NCBI GenBank assembly: GCA_023151255.1
Contig: JAKLJG010000002.1
Span: forward strand, 277,784 to 340,478
DNA: 62,695 nt
Source: Cyclobacteriaceae bacterium
Lineage (GTDB): Bacteria > Bacteroidota > Bacteroidia > Cytophagales > Cyclobacteriaceae
Reading direction: 5' to 3'
Below, in pieces: positions 9,372 through 17,313 of the stretch. The notes below the pieces were generated by a model, which saw only the letters and a program-made list of their open reading frames with translations, made no database searches and was not told where the DNA came from. The number at the start of each line of letters is the position of its first letter. Positions within the stretch are counted from its first letter, which is position 1. Both the position numbers and the translations under genes were made by a program.

Positions 9372-10621
9372 GTACACTGACTACCATAACTGACCTGGTG
9401 GTCATTTCAATAGTCCTTTTTTGGGTTTGGCGTAAGGATAGTTCAACAATAAAAAAATTCTATTGGCCGGCAGCGATTTTTAAGTTAGTGGCTGGAATGG
9501 CTGTTGGCTTCATTCATTATCGTTATTACGCGCAAAGTGATACCGTACAATTTTATGAGTCGGCTCTTCAGTTACGCGAAATGGCGCTGCGGGATGTAAC
9601 AACCTACCTGAAGATGCTCGTTGCCATTCCGGATGGTTATTTTCTCGGAGAAAACCGAACATTGCTTTTTGTAAAGTTGGTAAGTGTAACCACCCTATTT
9701 ACTGGCGGCAACTATTACCTCAGTTCACTTTTCTTTTCACTTCTTTCGTTTCTTGCTGCCTGGAATCTGGCTTTATGGATAACCAGGCTTAATCCGGCAC
9801 TTGCTATCCCGGCCGTTGTGGCATTGTTGTTCTTTCCCTCGTGTGTATTCTGGAGTTCGGGCATCTTAAAAGAAAGCCTGGCCATGGCCGGTTTATTTTA
9901 TCTGGCCTCGTTCTCTATTAAGTTGGGGCTTCGGCATCAACTTACCTTGCTCAATATTTTATTAGTGGTGCCGGCATTGTGGATTGTGTGGAGTTTGAAA
10001 TACTATTACGCTGCTGTTTTTATACCCGCTGCCATGGCCCTGCTGTTAACCCAATACATGATTCGAAAATTTAAGCAAACGGCTTTTATCAGCCAGGTTT
10101 TTATTTTCCTGGCGGTGCTGGCGTTCTTCTTATTGTTGGGGGGACTCTTACATCCCAACCTGAAGACGGACCGAGTTCCACATGTTGTTTATGAAACACA
10201 TCAGTTGGCGCTGGCTCAATCCAAGCCGGATAACCTGATTCATTACAATAGCCTGAGACCTACGTGGGGTGGGTTGTTGCTGCATACACCACATGCATTT
10301 GTGTCAGGATTATTCGCCCCGGTCATCCCTCGGTTTTCAAATTTTTTGCAGGTGCTATCGGTTATTGAAAGTGTGATGTTGTTGGTGCTGACATTTTTTT
10401 CATTTCCAACCATAAGCCGATTACCCGATACACCCAACCGGTTATGGGTTGTGGCAGTGCTTGTTTACATCGCGCTGTTAGCTGTGTTTATATCGTTAAG
10501 CACACCCAATGTGGGTACGCTGGTGCGCTACCGGGTTGGGTATCTTCCTTTTTTTGTTCTGCTCGTCTCACAACAGCCTTTTTTGCAGCAGCTCTTCGGA
10601 CGTTTTTTGGTTTTGAAGTAA
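9368..10621 (+). CDS. Multi-spanning membrane protein, possibly envelope glycan-related
   Basis: The 417-residue protein has about ten hydrophobic helices spread over its length, with a larger polar loop near residues 270-300 (KTDRVPHVVYETHQLALAQS). Topology and size resemble polysaccharide polymerases and GT-C glycosyltransferases, but I do not see a diagnostic motif. It overlaps the DUF2851 gene by 4 nt and is followed 60 bp later by a NeuD-type acyltransferase, which loosely supports a surface-glycan role. That role is an inference; the safe call is an integral membrane protein of unknown function. Confidence 0.7.
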   Translation: MSTLTTITDLVVISIVLFWVWRKDSSTIKKFYWPAAIFKLVAGMAVGFIHYRYYAQSDTVQFYESALQLREMALRDVTTYLKMLVAIPDGYFLGENRTLLFVKLVSVTTLFTGGNYYLSSLFFSLLSFLAAWNLALWITRLNPALAIPAVVALLFFPSCVFWSSGILKESLAMAGLFYLASFSIKLGLRHQLTLLNILLVVPALWIVWSLKYYYAAVFIPAAMALLLTQYMIRKFKQTAFISQVFIFLAVLAFFLLLGGLLHPNLKTDRVPHVVYETHQLALAQSKPDNLIHYNSLRPTWGGLLLHTPHAFVSGLFAPVIPRFSNFLQVLSVIESVMLLVLTFFSFPTISRLPDTPNRLWVVAVLVYIALLAVFISLSTPNVGTLVRYRVGYLPFFVLLVSQQPFLQQLFGRFLVLK

Positions 10622-10681
10622 GCGATTGGCCGGTTGGCTCCTTCGTTATACCTTTGCGCCACTTATTAACACTGTAATGGT

Positions 10682-11320
10682 ATGGAGAACCCTGTTATCA
10701 TTTTTGGTGCCGGCTACCTGGGCCGCATAGCTAAAGAAATTTTAGAAAGTAATGGCAATGTGGTGTATGGTTTTTTAGATGATGACAAAAAAGTGCACGG
10801 GCAGGAGGTTGATGATGCCACCGTGCTTGGCAGTATGGATGATGGCGGTTTTCTTCAATTAATTGGAAAGAAGTGCGAAGCCTGCGTGGCCGTTGATGAA
10901 AATCGGTTAAAGAAAAATCTGGTAACGCTGTTGAATGAGCAACGGCATGTGCAGCCGGTTAATGCAGTGCATAAGGGAGCATACCTGTCGCCAAAAGCCG
11001 TGCTGGGCCACGGAAACCTGATTGATTGTTCCGTACAGGCCGGTGCGGGTGTTGTTATCGGCAATCATACCGTTATTCATGCCGGTGTGATTATCGGAGT
11101 AGGTTCTCAGATCCGTGATTATGTGCAGATTGGGGCAGGTAGCATCATCAATCCGGGTGTTGTTGTTGAGGAAGGAGCATTTATCGGAACCGGGGTTACG
11201 ATTGTTGCCGGTATAACCATTGGCAAAAATGCACGAATAGGAGCGGGTTCAGTGGTGATTGCACCGGTGGCGGATGGTGAAACAGTTTTTGGTAATCCGG
11301 CACAGAAGGTAAAGGCGTAG
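10682..11320 (+). CDS. Sugar O-acyltransferase, NeuD/PglD-type hexapeptide-repeat family
   Basis: The N-terminal 75 residues form a Rossmann-like sugar-nucleotide binding unit starting VIIFGAGYLGRIAKEIL, and the C-terminal part (about 95-208) is a left-handed beta helix with hexapeptide turns (GAGVVIGNHTVIHAGVIIG, and later GAFIGTGVTIVAGITIG). This pairing is that of NeuD/PglD acetyltransferases, which acetylate sialic acids or amino-sugar nucleotides used in surface glycans, taking acetyl-CoA at trimer interfaces. The length (212) is normal. No nearby nucleotide-sugar genes identify the actual substrate. A strong bidirectional terminator follows at 11334-11368. Confidence 0.85.
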   Translation: MENPVIIFGAGYLGRIAKEILESNGNVVYGFLDDDKKVHGQEVDDATVLGSMDDGGFLQLIGKKCEACVAVDENRLKKNLVTLLNEQRHVQPVNAVHKGAYLSPKAVLGHGNLIDCSVQAGAGVVIGNHTVIHAGVIIGVGSQIRDYVQIGAGSIINPGVVVEEGAFIGTGVTIVAGITIGKNARIGAGSVVIAPVADGETVFGNPAQKVKA

Positions 11321-11333
11321 AAAGGTGTATAAA

Positions 11334-11368
11334 ACAATAAAGGTTGATCCTGGATCAACCTTTATTGT
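11334..11368. terminator. Bidirectional intrinsic terminator (perfect 17-bp inverted repeat)
   Basis: The arms 11334-11350 (ending GGTTGATCC) and 11352-11368 (starting GGATCAACC) are perfectly complementary over 17 bp around one central T. The outer part of each arm is A/T-rich, so either strand yields a GC-containing hairpin followed by a U-rich tail (TTTATTGT). It sits between the convergent NeuD-like gene (+) and the tiny lysine-rich gene (-), and would stop transcription from both. Confidence 0.85.
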
Positions 11369-11393
11369 ACATTGATTTAGAAAATCAAGAAGC

Positions 11394-11447
11394 TTACTTC
11401 TTCTTCTTAGCAGCTTTCTTAGCTTTCTTTTTCGCTTTCTTTGCCAT
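11394..11447 (-). CDS. Very small lysine/alanine-rich protein (17 residues)
   Basis: The minus strand reads MAKKAKKKAKKAAKKKK followed by TAA. Only Lys and Ala follow the initiator, a composition like histone H1 or Hc1 tails, so non-specific nucleic-acid binding is the natural guess (inference). Support for a real gene comes from context: it has its own promoter-like pair (TTTG-N20-TACCTTTA on the minus strand, 11489-11520) and a bidirectional terminator directly after the stop. The alternation of AAG and AAA codons is not a simple homopolymer. It could instead be a low-complexity remnant of a longer gene, but no flanking homology is visible. Confidence 0.6.
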   Translation of the reverse strand: MAKKAKKKAKKAAKKKK

Positions 11448-11488
11448 AGCGCTTTTGTTTTAGTTAAACATTAAGTTTAAAACTATAA

Positions 11489-11520
11489 TAAAGGTAGCGG
11501 AACGTTTTGAATTTGCCAAA
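11489..11520 (-). promoter_or_regulatory. Promoter for the lysine-rich small gene
   Basis: On the minus strand TTTG (11517-11520) is followed after exactly 20 nt by TACCTTTA (11489-11496), one mismatch from the Bacteroidota -7 element TAnnTTTG. The spacing matches the classical TTTG-N19-21 rule. The start codon is about 41 nt downstream. Confidence 0.5.
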
Positions 11521-11614
11521 TTTTTAAGTATAAATTTACAATGCTGAATGCATTACAAGGTGTTGATAGCATGACTTAACATGATGAAGTTATCAGTTCA
11601 TTTAAATTACCCTG

Positions 11615-11965
11615 ATGAATATTGAAGAACTTGAAAACTTTTGCTTGAGTTTACCTGCCGTAACCGAGGATGTGAAGTGGGACAACGACCTCGTATTCTC
11701 TGTTGGTGAAAAAATGTTTTGCGTAACCTCGCTTGAGCCACCGTTGAAGGTATCTTTTAAAGTGCCTGATCATGATTTTGATGAACTGTCATCGCGCGAT
11801 GGATTTATGCCGGCTCCTTACCTGGCTCGTGCCAAATGGGTTTTGGTTATCCAACCGGAAAAATTAAAGAAAAAGGAATGGGAATTCCTCGTGCGGCAAT
11901 CGTACGAATTGGTGAAAATGAAACTTACCCGCCAAATGAGAAAAGATTTGGGCATTGATAAGTAA
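11615..11965 (+). CDS. MmcQ/YjbR family protein
   Basis: The 116-residue product matches the small MmcQ/YjbR (CyaY-fold) family: an N-terminal helix with LSLPAVTEDVKWDNDLVFSV, the strand KMFCVTSLEPP, and the late segment PYLARAKWVLV followed by a helix ending in basic residues. Members are thought to bind DNA, mainly from structure, and their role is unknown. It is a stand-alone gene, 16 bp before the promoter of the tRNA-Arg gene. The start ATG 11615 gives the family's normal length. Confidence 0.85.
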   Translation: MNIEELENFCLSLPAVTEDVKWDNDLVFSVGEKMFCVTSLEPPLKVSFKVPDHDFDELSSRDGFMPAPYLARAKWVLVIQPEKLKKKEWEFLVRQSYELVKMKLTRQMRKDLGIDK

Positions 11966-11988
11966 ATCAGCGCAATCTGCTATTTTTG
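11955..11988 (+). promoter_or_regulatory. Promoter of tRNA-Arg
   Basis: TTG (11955-11957) lies 23 nt before TATTTTTG (11981-11988), an exact TAnnTTTG element. The tRNA begins 10 nt after the end of this element, as expected for a start site right at the mature 5' end. The same spacing is seen upstream of lolA. Confidence 0.55.
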
Positions 11989-11997
11989 CGCTCCATT

Positions 11998-12072
11998 GCC
12001 CCTGTAGTTAAATGGATATAACGAGAGCCTCCGGAGCTCTAGGTGCAGGTTCGATTCCTGCCGGGGGTACCA
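11998..12072 (+). tRNA. tRNA-Arg (anticodon CCG), CCA encoded
   Basis: A full cloverleaf can be drawn: acceptor GCCCCTG with CGGGGGT, anticodon stem AGAGC with GCTCT around the loop CTCCGGA (anticodon CCG, reads CGG), and T-arm GCAGG-TTCGATT-CCTGC. The 3' CCA is encoded at 12070-12072. A promoter precedes it and a terminator follows directly. Confidence 0.93.
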
Positions 12073-12098
12073 AGTCAGGTCAGGCCTGACTTTTTTAT
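12072..12098 (+). terminator. Intrinsic terminator after tRNA-Arg
   Basis: AAGTCAGG (12072-12079) pairs with CCTGACTT (12085-12092) across a 5-nt loop and is followed by T residues. Its first base is the A of the encoded CCA. The stop codon of the convergent glycosylase gene lies in the T-tract. Confidence 0.7.
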
Positions 12099-12757
12099 TT
12101 CAATTCCTCCAGGTACCGGGCAATATATTCCTGAATGTGCTTACGCCTGTACTGCATGATAAACCGCGGATGCGGAAGAGCAATAACCTGGTTGAAGAAC
12201 CGGTATTCATTGTTAAGCCTGTTTAAAAAGGCAAAGTTCTTACCATCGCCAAGGCAGTAACATACTTTTTGATTTAGCCCGAAGTTTATTTGCTGTTGTA
12301 TAGACTGTACGCAAAAATCATAAACAGCATTTTGCAGTTCCCTGGAGTCATAATAGTTCAGGTTTTTACCTTCTTTAACAAATCCCAGCGGGCAAACTGC
12401 GCTGATGTAAAATTTATCATAAAACTTTTTTCCACCACCATAGGCACCAATCATCGAATAGATGAAATCGGCCGAGAGCTCGGCTTTTTTAGGTAGATCG
12501 TTTTTAATACCGCATTGCGATTCAAGCTTTATCGGGTCAGTGAACGGAATTCCGGTAATGCCACCGCCAAACCGCCCCGGGTTAATGCCCAGAATTAAAG
12601 TACGGGGCCGGTTGTCGTTATAAAATTTTTTAAAAAAAGCCTGGCACAAAGCGAAGGCCGATGAATCCTGGTACGGATTCATCGCCTTAACGCCTTTGGG
12701 TAATTTTCTGTTAAGTTTTAGTGACTTAAGAAAATGTAGAATCTTGTCAGCCAGCAT
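12095..12757 (-). CDS. SMUG2-like uracil-DNA glycosylase family protein
   Basis: The 220-residue product belongs to the uracil-DNA glycosylase superfamily branch often named SMUG2 or DUF4918. The substrate-pocket motif is LILGINPGRFGGG followed by IPFTDP (about residues 53-73), and the second motif near the C-terminus is LPHPRFIMQY with its histidine. These enzymes remove uracil or damaged pyrimidines from DNA in base-excision repair; substrate preference of this branch is poorly known. The start ATG overlaps the stop of the upstream amidohydrolase gene by one base (TAATG), so the two are probably co-transcribed. The gene's 3' end converges on tRNA-Arg. Confidence 0.85.
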   Translation of the reverse strand: MLADKILHFLKSLKLNRKLPKGVKAMNPYQDSSAFALCQAFFKKFYNDNRPRTLILGINPGRFGGGITGIPFTDPIKLESQCGIKNDLPKKAELSADFIYSMIGAYGGGKKFYDKFYISAVCPLGFVKEGKNLNYYDSRELQNAVYDFCVQSIQQQINFGLNQKVCYCLGDGKNFAFLNRLNNEYRFFNQVIALPHPRFIMQYRRKHIQEYIARYLEELK

Positions 12758-14433
12758 TATTCTTTCTTCCAGCCCGGGCCGCGTACCACCCGGCCTGGTC
12801 GGGCACCGGTGTGCTCACCGTCTTTTAATACCTGGGTTCCATTAACAAAAACATGCACCATACCCGTGGCATACTGGTGCGGTTTTTCGAAGGTGGCATG
12901 ATCTTGCACCTTGGCCGGATCAAAAATGGCAATGTCGGCATAGTAACCAGGTTTGAGTGAACCCCGTTTTTGAATTTTCAGGTTGGCAGCCGGCAGTGAG
13001 GTCAGCTTTCGAACAGCTTCCTCCAGCGGAATAACTTTTTCATCGCGTACGTATTTACCCAGCAGCCTGGCAAAGTTGCCGTACGCGCGCGGATGGGTGT
13101 TGGTTTTAATAAATACGCCCTCGGTGGCAGGCGATTCGGCATCCGACCCAAAGCTTACATAGGGCAATGCAATTTGCCGTTTAATGTTTTCTTCGCTCAT
13201 CATAAAATAAGCCGTACCTACCCGGGTGCTGTCGGTAATAACCAGGTCCATGGCCGTCTCTTCCGGTGATTTGCCGTAGAATGCCGCTACTTCTGCAAGT
13301 GTTTTTCCGATAAACCGCTTCAGTGAATCATTAGCAAAATCCAATAGTAATACACGATCAGGACTGCCGGCCATCAGCAGCAGATTCTCCCATTTGTCAG
13401 AGGGTTTGCGCATTTCATCCAATGCTTTCTTCCTTATTTTCGGATCCTGCAGCCGCTTGATCCATTCTTTTATACCGCCTTCCTGTACCCAGGGCGGCAT
13501 GGTGGCATCCAGACCGGTAGCACCGGCAGGGTAGGTGTACATATCGGCTGTGATCTTAAGTCCTTCTTTGTTGGCTTTGTCGATCATCGCCATCACAGAA
13601 TCCAGTTTCCACCAGTTTTCTTTACCAGCCATTTTCAGGTGGTAGATTTCAGCAGGAAGGCTTCCTTCTCGTGCTATGCGAATGGTTTCGTCAACTGCTC
13701 CAAAAATGTTATTGCCTTCGCTGCGCATGTGGGTAATGTACATGCCACCGTACTGGCCCGCTACTTTGCATAGTTCAATAAGTTCTTCGGTAGAAGAATA
13801 GTTGGCGGGGGCGTATATCAGCGATGAACCCACGCCCAGCGCGCCTTCTTCCATTGCCTGCTTTACCAATGCCTTCATCCGTTCCATTTCTTCGGCTGTG
13901 GGCAGGCGATTGGCATAGCCCAGTTCATGAATGCGCAACGTGGTGGCGCCAACAAACGAAGCTACATTGGGCGAAATGCCTCTTCGTTCCAACGATTCGA
14001 GGTATTCTCCAAGGGTGGTCCAGTCAATATCATATTTCCAGTCGGGGTTGCGCATCATAATATCCTGTTGGTCGGCTTTCATTTTGTCAGTTAAGGGGCC
14101 CATCGACCAGCCTTCGCCAAATACTTCGAGGGTAACGCCCTGCCGGATGTCGGCCTGCGAGTTGCCATCCAGTATCAGCGACTCGGTGGCCCAGCTGAGC
14201 ATGTTGATGAAACCCGGTGTGACGGCCAGTCCGCTGGCGTTGATTTCGGTTTTACCTTTTGCGCGCGACAGGTCTCCGATGAAAGCAATCGTATCGGCAT
14301 TAACGCCAATATCGGCAACTACGGGTGGTTGCCCTGATCCGTCATACACCGATCCCTGGCGGATGATGAGATCATATTTTTCGGTCTGGCACGATGCCAG
14401 TATAATGGCGAAAAACAAGATATAAATTCTCAT
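12757..14433 (-). CDS. D-aminoacylase-like amidohydrolase lipoprotein
   Basis: The 558-residue protein starts with a lipoprotein signal (lipobox ILASC, Cys15) and continues as an amidohydrolase of the N-acyl-D-amino-acid deacylase group: YDLIIRQGSVYDGSG, then the TIM barrel with ITHMRSEG, IYHLKMAGKENW and SFGSDAESPA, and a closing segment GYYADIAIFDP. In D-aminoacylases the first strand normally carries an HxH metal pair after PGFID and a bridging Cys in GNCG. Here these read PGFINMLSW and EVFGEG, so the classical metal ligands are absent. It is probably a periplasmic or outer-membrane-anchored hydrolase acting on acylated amino acids or peptides; the exact substrate is not known. It lies 12 bp after the S9 peptidase gene, suggesting peptide scavenging. 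Confidence 0.8.
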   Translation of the reverse strand: MRIYILFFAIILASCQTEKYDLIIRQGSVYDGSGQPPVVADIGVNADTIAFIGDLSRAKGKTEINASGLAVTPGFINMLSWATESLILDGNSQADIRQGVTLEVFGEGWSMGPLTDKMKADQQDIMMRNPDWKYDIDWTTLGEYLESLERRGISPNVASFVGATTLRIHELGYANRLPTAEEMERMKALVKQAMEEGALGVGSSLIYAPANYSSTEELIELCKVAGQYGGMYITHMRSEGNNIFGAVDETIRIAREGSLPAEIYHLKMAGKENWWKLDSVMAMIDKANKEGLKITADMYTYPAGATGLDATMPPWVQEGGIKEWIKRLQDPKIRKKALDEMRKPSDKWENLLLMAGSPDRVLLLDFANDSLKRFIGKTLAEVAAFYGKSPEETAMDLVITDSTRVGTAYFMMSEENIKRQIALPYVSFGSDAESPATEGVFIKTNTHPRAYGNFARLLGKYVRDEKVIPLEEAVRKLTSLPAANLKIQKRGSLKPGYYADIAIFDPAKVQDHATFEKPHQYATGMVHVFVNGTQVLKDGEHTGARPGRVVRGPGWKKE

Positions 14434-14445
14434 ATGGTGATTGGT

Positions 14446-16884
14446 TTAGTTGGTTCCAGCTTTCAGTTTCTGGTTTGTGTCTTTGCCGGCATTCTTCACA
14501 TAGGTCTCCAGCCAGCGATCCATTTCCCAAAGGGTGTGCATAATGCTTTCTTTGGCAGCATAGCCATGACTTTCATGTGGTAGCAAAACAAACCGTGCCG
14601 TGCCGCCATGTCCTTTGATGGCGTTGTAAAACCGTTCGGTTTGAATGGGGAAGGTGCCGGTGTTGTTATCAGCTTCACCGTGAATAAACAGGATGGGTTC
14701 TTTCAGTTTATCGGCAAACGAGAAGGGCGACATGGTGTAGTAAACCTGCGGTGCTTCCCAATAGGTACGCGGTTCGGCCTGAAAGCCGAAAGGCGTAAGC
14801 GTTCGGTTATATGCTCCGCTTCGCGCGATGCCGGCTTTAAAAATATCAGAATGGGCCAGCAGGTTGGCTGTCATAAACGCTCCGTATGAATGTCCGCCAA
14901 CACCTACCCGGTTTTTATCCAGCACACCCAGCGAAGCGGCATAATCGACCACGGCCTGGGCGCTGGCCACCAGTTGTTCAACGTAGGTATCGTTGGGTTC
15001 TTTATCGCCTTCGCCTACAATGGGCATAGTGGCATTATCCAGCACAGCGTAACCGCGGGCTACCCAAAAAATGGGGCCGCCCGAACTAAGCCGGGTAAAA
15101 GAGTATTTCGAGCCGCGCACCTGGCCAGCGGCATTGCTGCTTTTGAACTCGCGCGGGTATGCCCACACAAAGCCCGGCAGGGGGCCGTCTTCCTTTTTGT
15201 ACCCGGGCGGAAGGTATAAATCAGCCGTAAGGTCAACGCCATCGGCACGTTTGTAACGCAGCACCTGTTTTTTTACATCGCGCAGTTGCGGGTACGGATG
15301 TTCAAAAGTTGTGAGTTGGGTAAATTTTGATGATCCGATGGTGCGCAGGTAGTAGTTCGGATTTTCGTTATTCGATTCGCGCGAAGTAGCAAAGGTGCCT
15401 TTTTTCGGATCGAGCAGGGCTACAACAACTTCGTAGTAAGGGGCCTGGCATTGCCACAGCCGGCTTTTCTTCCCGGTTGTTAAATCCATCTTATCCAGAA
15501 ACGGCATGTCGCCTTCGGGCGAAGAACCTTGTCCGCTGAAATAAACGGAGTTGTCTTTGTTGATCAGCAGAACACTTCGGCCGAATGCATTAAAAGTTGT
15601 GATTACATTGCCGGGATCGTTGTAGGCATCTTCATAGTTTCGATCAATTAGTACCTTTTTGGCAAGGGTTTCCGGGTTGATCTGGTATGTCCGCTCTTTC
15701 CTGTCATTAATCCAGCGCTCATACACCCAGGCTGTATTGTTGTTGCCCCAGATGATGTACGCATAGCGCAAGGGCAGACTGATAAATTCTTTTGGTGCAT
15801 CGGTAAACGGATAATCCCACGTAAAAACTTTATCGCGGATGTCGGCTTTGGTTTTTGGATCACCGCCATCCTGTGCCTGCACCCAGTACAGCGTTGCGGG
15901 TTTATCGGCCCGCCATCCGTGGTTGCGCGGTTCCTTATGCGTGGCATTGTTGCCGATGGGGATGTAATCAGTTAGCGGAACGTCCACCACGTCCTTCACA
16001 GTTTTACCATCGCGGTCAATTACCTTAACAAAATGCGGAAACCGATTTACCGGAACCAGGTAGGAGAAGGGTTTATGAATCAACTCAACCAGTACCAGGT
16101 TGCCATCAGGTGAGGGAGCATAGTCGCCATGTATGGCTGATGCACTGATTGTTTTTTCTTCACCACCGGTAAGGTTCTTTAACACCAGGTCGCTTGTGGT
16201 ATAGTACTCAAATGCTGCCTCATCGTACGGGTTTTTCAGTAAATCCTGAAAGGTAGGGGCCGGAGTTTTTTTACCCAGGTTTTCTTCCACCACCGGGCCG
16301 GTCGGCACCCTCGATTTTGCAGGAAGCGGCTTCAGGTTTTGTGGAACTGCCGAAAACAGAATGTGCTGCGAGTCGGAAAGCCAGGCGTAGGCCCCACCCA
16401 GCGTATTGTTGATTTTGCGCTCGGTAATGCGAGTGGCGTTGAATGAGGTTAAATCAACAACCCAAAGTTCAAGCTGGCCGGGATTATTCTGAATGAACGC
16501 AACTTTTTTACTGTCGGGCGAAAAGCTGGCTCCGCTTAACAGTAATGGTGAGGGAAGGTTTTTGATTTCAAACTCTTTGCCGGTGGCTATTTGTTTGGCC
16601 TTTAACCCGATGATGTAGTTGCCCCGGCTGGGGCCGAAGTTATCGGGGTTGATGCGCAGGCCGGCAAGCCGTAACTCAGGGCGTGAAAGTTGTTCGATGG
16701 ACGGAAAATCCGAGCGCTCCATTAACAGCATCCACTGCCGGTCGGGAGAAAAGCTGACAAACGGGGTAAGCGGGGCTTCCACCAGTTTGGCAATTTCTTC
16801 CGGAGGACGCTGGTAGGTTATGTTTTCCTGGGCGCTGACAGCAAAAGCAATCAGCAATGAAAGCAGAAAGGCAATTCTTTTCAT
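14446..16884 (-). CDS. Secreted S9 prolyl-oligopeptidase family peptidase (glutamyl-endopeptidase-like)
   Basis: The start chosen is the ATG at 16882-16884, which gives a clear signal peptide (MKRIAFLLSLLIAFAVSAQ); an in-frame ATG 24 nt upstream is less likely. The N-terminal half is a beta-propeller-like region and the C-terminal quarter is an alpha/beta hydrolase with the catalytic triad: Ser in GGHSYGAFM, Asp in FIHGEADNNTG and His in LPHESHGYA. The overall pattern, including DLYLPPGYKKEDGPLP, resembles the plant and bacterial glutamyl endopeptidase branch of family S9. It probably degrades peptides in the periplasm or outside the cell. It is followed closely by the D-aminoacylase-like lipoprotein gene, consistent with a peptide-utilisation operon. 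Confidence 0.88.
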   Translation of the reverse strand: MKRIAFLLSLLIAFAVSAQENITYQRPPEEIAKLVEAPLTPFVSFSPDRQWMLLMERSDFPSIEQLSRPELRLAGLRINPDNFGPSRGNYIIGLKAKQIATGKEFEIKNLPSPLLLSGASFSPDSKKVAFIQNNPGQLELWVVDLTSFNATRITERKINNTLGGAYAWLSDSQHILFSAVPQNLKPLPAKSRVPTGPVVEENLGKKTPAPTFQDLLKNPYDEAAFEYYTTSDLVLKNLTGGEEKTISASAIHGDYAPSPDGNLVLVELIHKPFSYLVPVNRFPHFVKVIDRDGKTVKDVVDVPLTDYIPIGNNATHKEPRNHGWRADKPATLYWVQAQDGGDPKTKADIRDKVFTWDYPFTDAPKEFISLPLRYAYIIWGNNNTAWVYERWINDRKERTYQINPETLAKKVLIDRNYEDAYNDPGNVITTFNAFGRSVLLINKDNSVYFSGQGSSPEGDMPFLDKMDLTTGKKSRLWQCQAPYYEVVVALLDPKKGTFATSRESNNENPNYYLRTIGSSKFTQLTTFEHPYPQLRDVKKQVLRYKRADGVDLTADLYLPPGYKKEDGPLPGFVWAYPREFKSSNAAGQVRGSKYSFTRLSSGGPIFWVARGYAVLDNATMPIVGEGDKEPNDTYVEQLVASAQAVVDYAASLGVLDKNRVGVGGHSYGAFMTANLLAHSDIFKAGIARSGAYNRTLTPFGFQAEPRTYWEAPQVYYTMSPFSFADKLKEPILFIHGEADNNTGTFPIQTERFYNAIKGHGGTARFVLLPHESHGYAAKESIMHTLWEMDRWLETYVKNAGKDTNQKLKAGTN

Positions 16885-16950
16885 AAGCTGGAGATTTAGG
16901 GAGGTCAAAGTACAACAAAGAGGGAGAGTATTCCAATGGATTTTGATAAA

Positions 16951-16979
16951 CGAAAAAACCCCGGTGTTGCCCGGGGTTT
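16951..16979 (-). terminator. Intrinsic terminator after hpf
   Basis: On the minus strand AAACCCCGG pairs with CCGGGGTTT around a 6-nt loop, and the T-tract TTTTTT follows. It ends hpf transcription before the S9 peptidase gene, so the two are probably separate units. Confidence 0.8.
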
Positions 16980-16981
16980 GC

Positions 16982-17284
16982 TTAGCTTCTCTTCTTTTCT
17001 TTCCAGTCTTTTAGTTGTCGTTCCAGTGTATCAACGGCTTTCTGAATGCCCTCCTCAAACGACTCGGTTTGCTTTTTTACAAACAGATCATTGCCCGGTA
17101 TGCCCAGCCGGATTTCGCATACTTTGTTGTTTTTCTTTTCTGATTTTTCGATGCGAAGCACTACGCGGCTGTCAATTATCCGATCGCTGAATTTTTCCAG
17201 TTTCTCTACTTTTTCATTCACCAGGTCGAGCAGGCTCTGGCGCGGGGTAAAATCAAGTGTTTGTATGTGCACTTTCATTATCAT
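16982..17284 (-). CDS. hpf: Ribosome hibernation-promoting factor (short HPF/RaiA type)
   Basis: The 100-residue protein has the beta-alpha-beta-beta-beta-alpha pattern of HPF/YfiA: MKVHIQTLDFTPRQSLLDLVNEKVEKLEKFSDRI is split here by its turn, followed by strands with VVLRIEK and CEIRLGIPGNDLFV, and a final helix ending in basic residues. It binds the 30S decoding region and stores inactive ribosomes during starvation. The absence of the C-terminal dimerisation domain makes it a short form. Two Met codons (residues 1 and 3) are possible starts; the second (17276-17278) matches the family better. A terminator follows, so it looks like a single-gene unit. Confidence 0.9.
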   Translation of the reverse strand: MIMKVHIQTLDFTPRQSLLDLVNEKVEKLEKFSDRIIDSRVVLRIEKSEKKNNKVCEIRLGIPGNDLFVKKQTESFEEGIQKAVDTLERQLKDWKEKKRS

Positions 17285-17313
17285 AAAGGTTTAAAACTCA
17301 GCTTGCCATTTCG

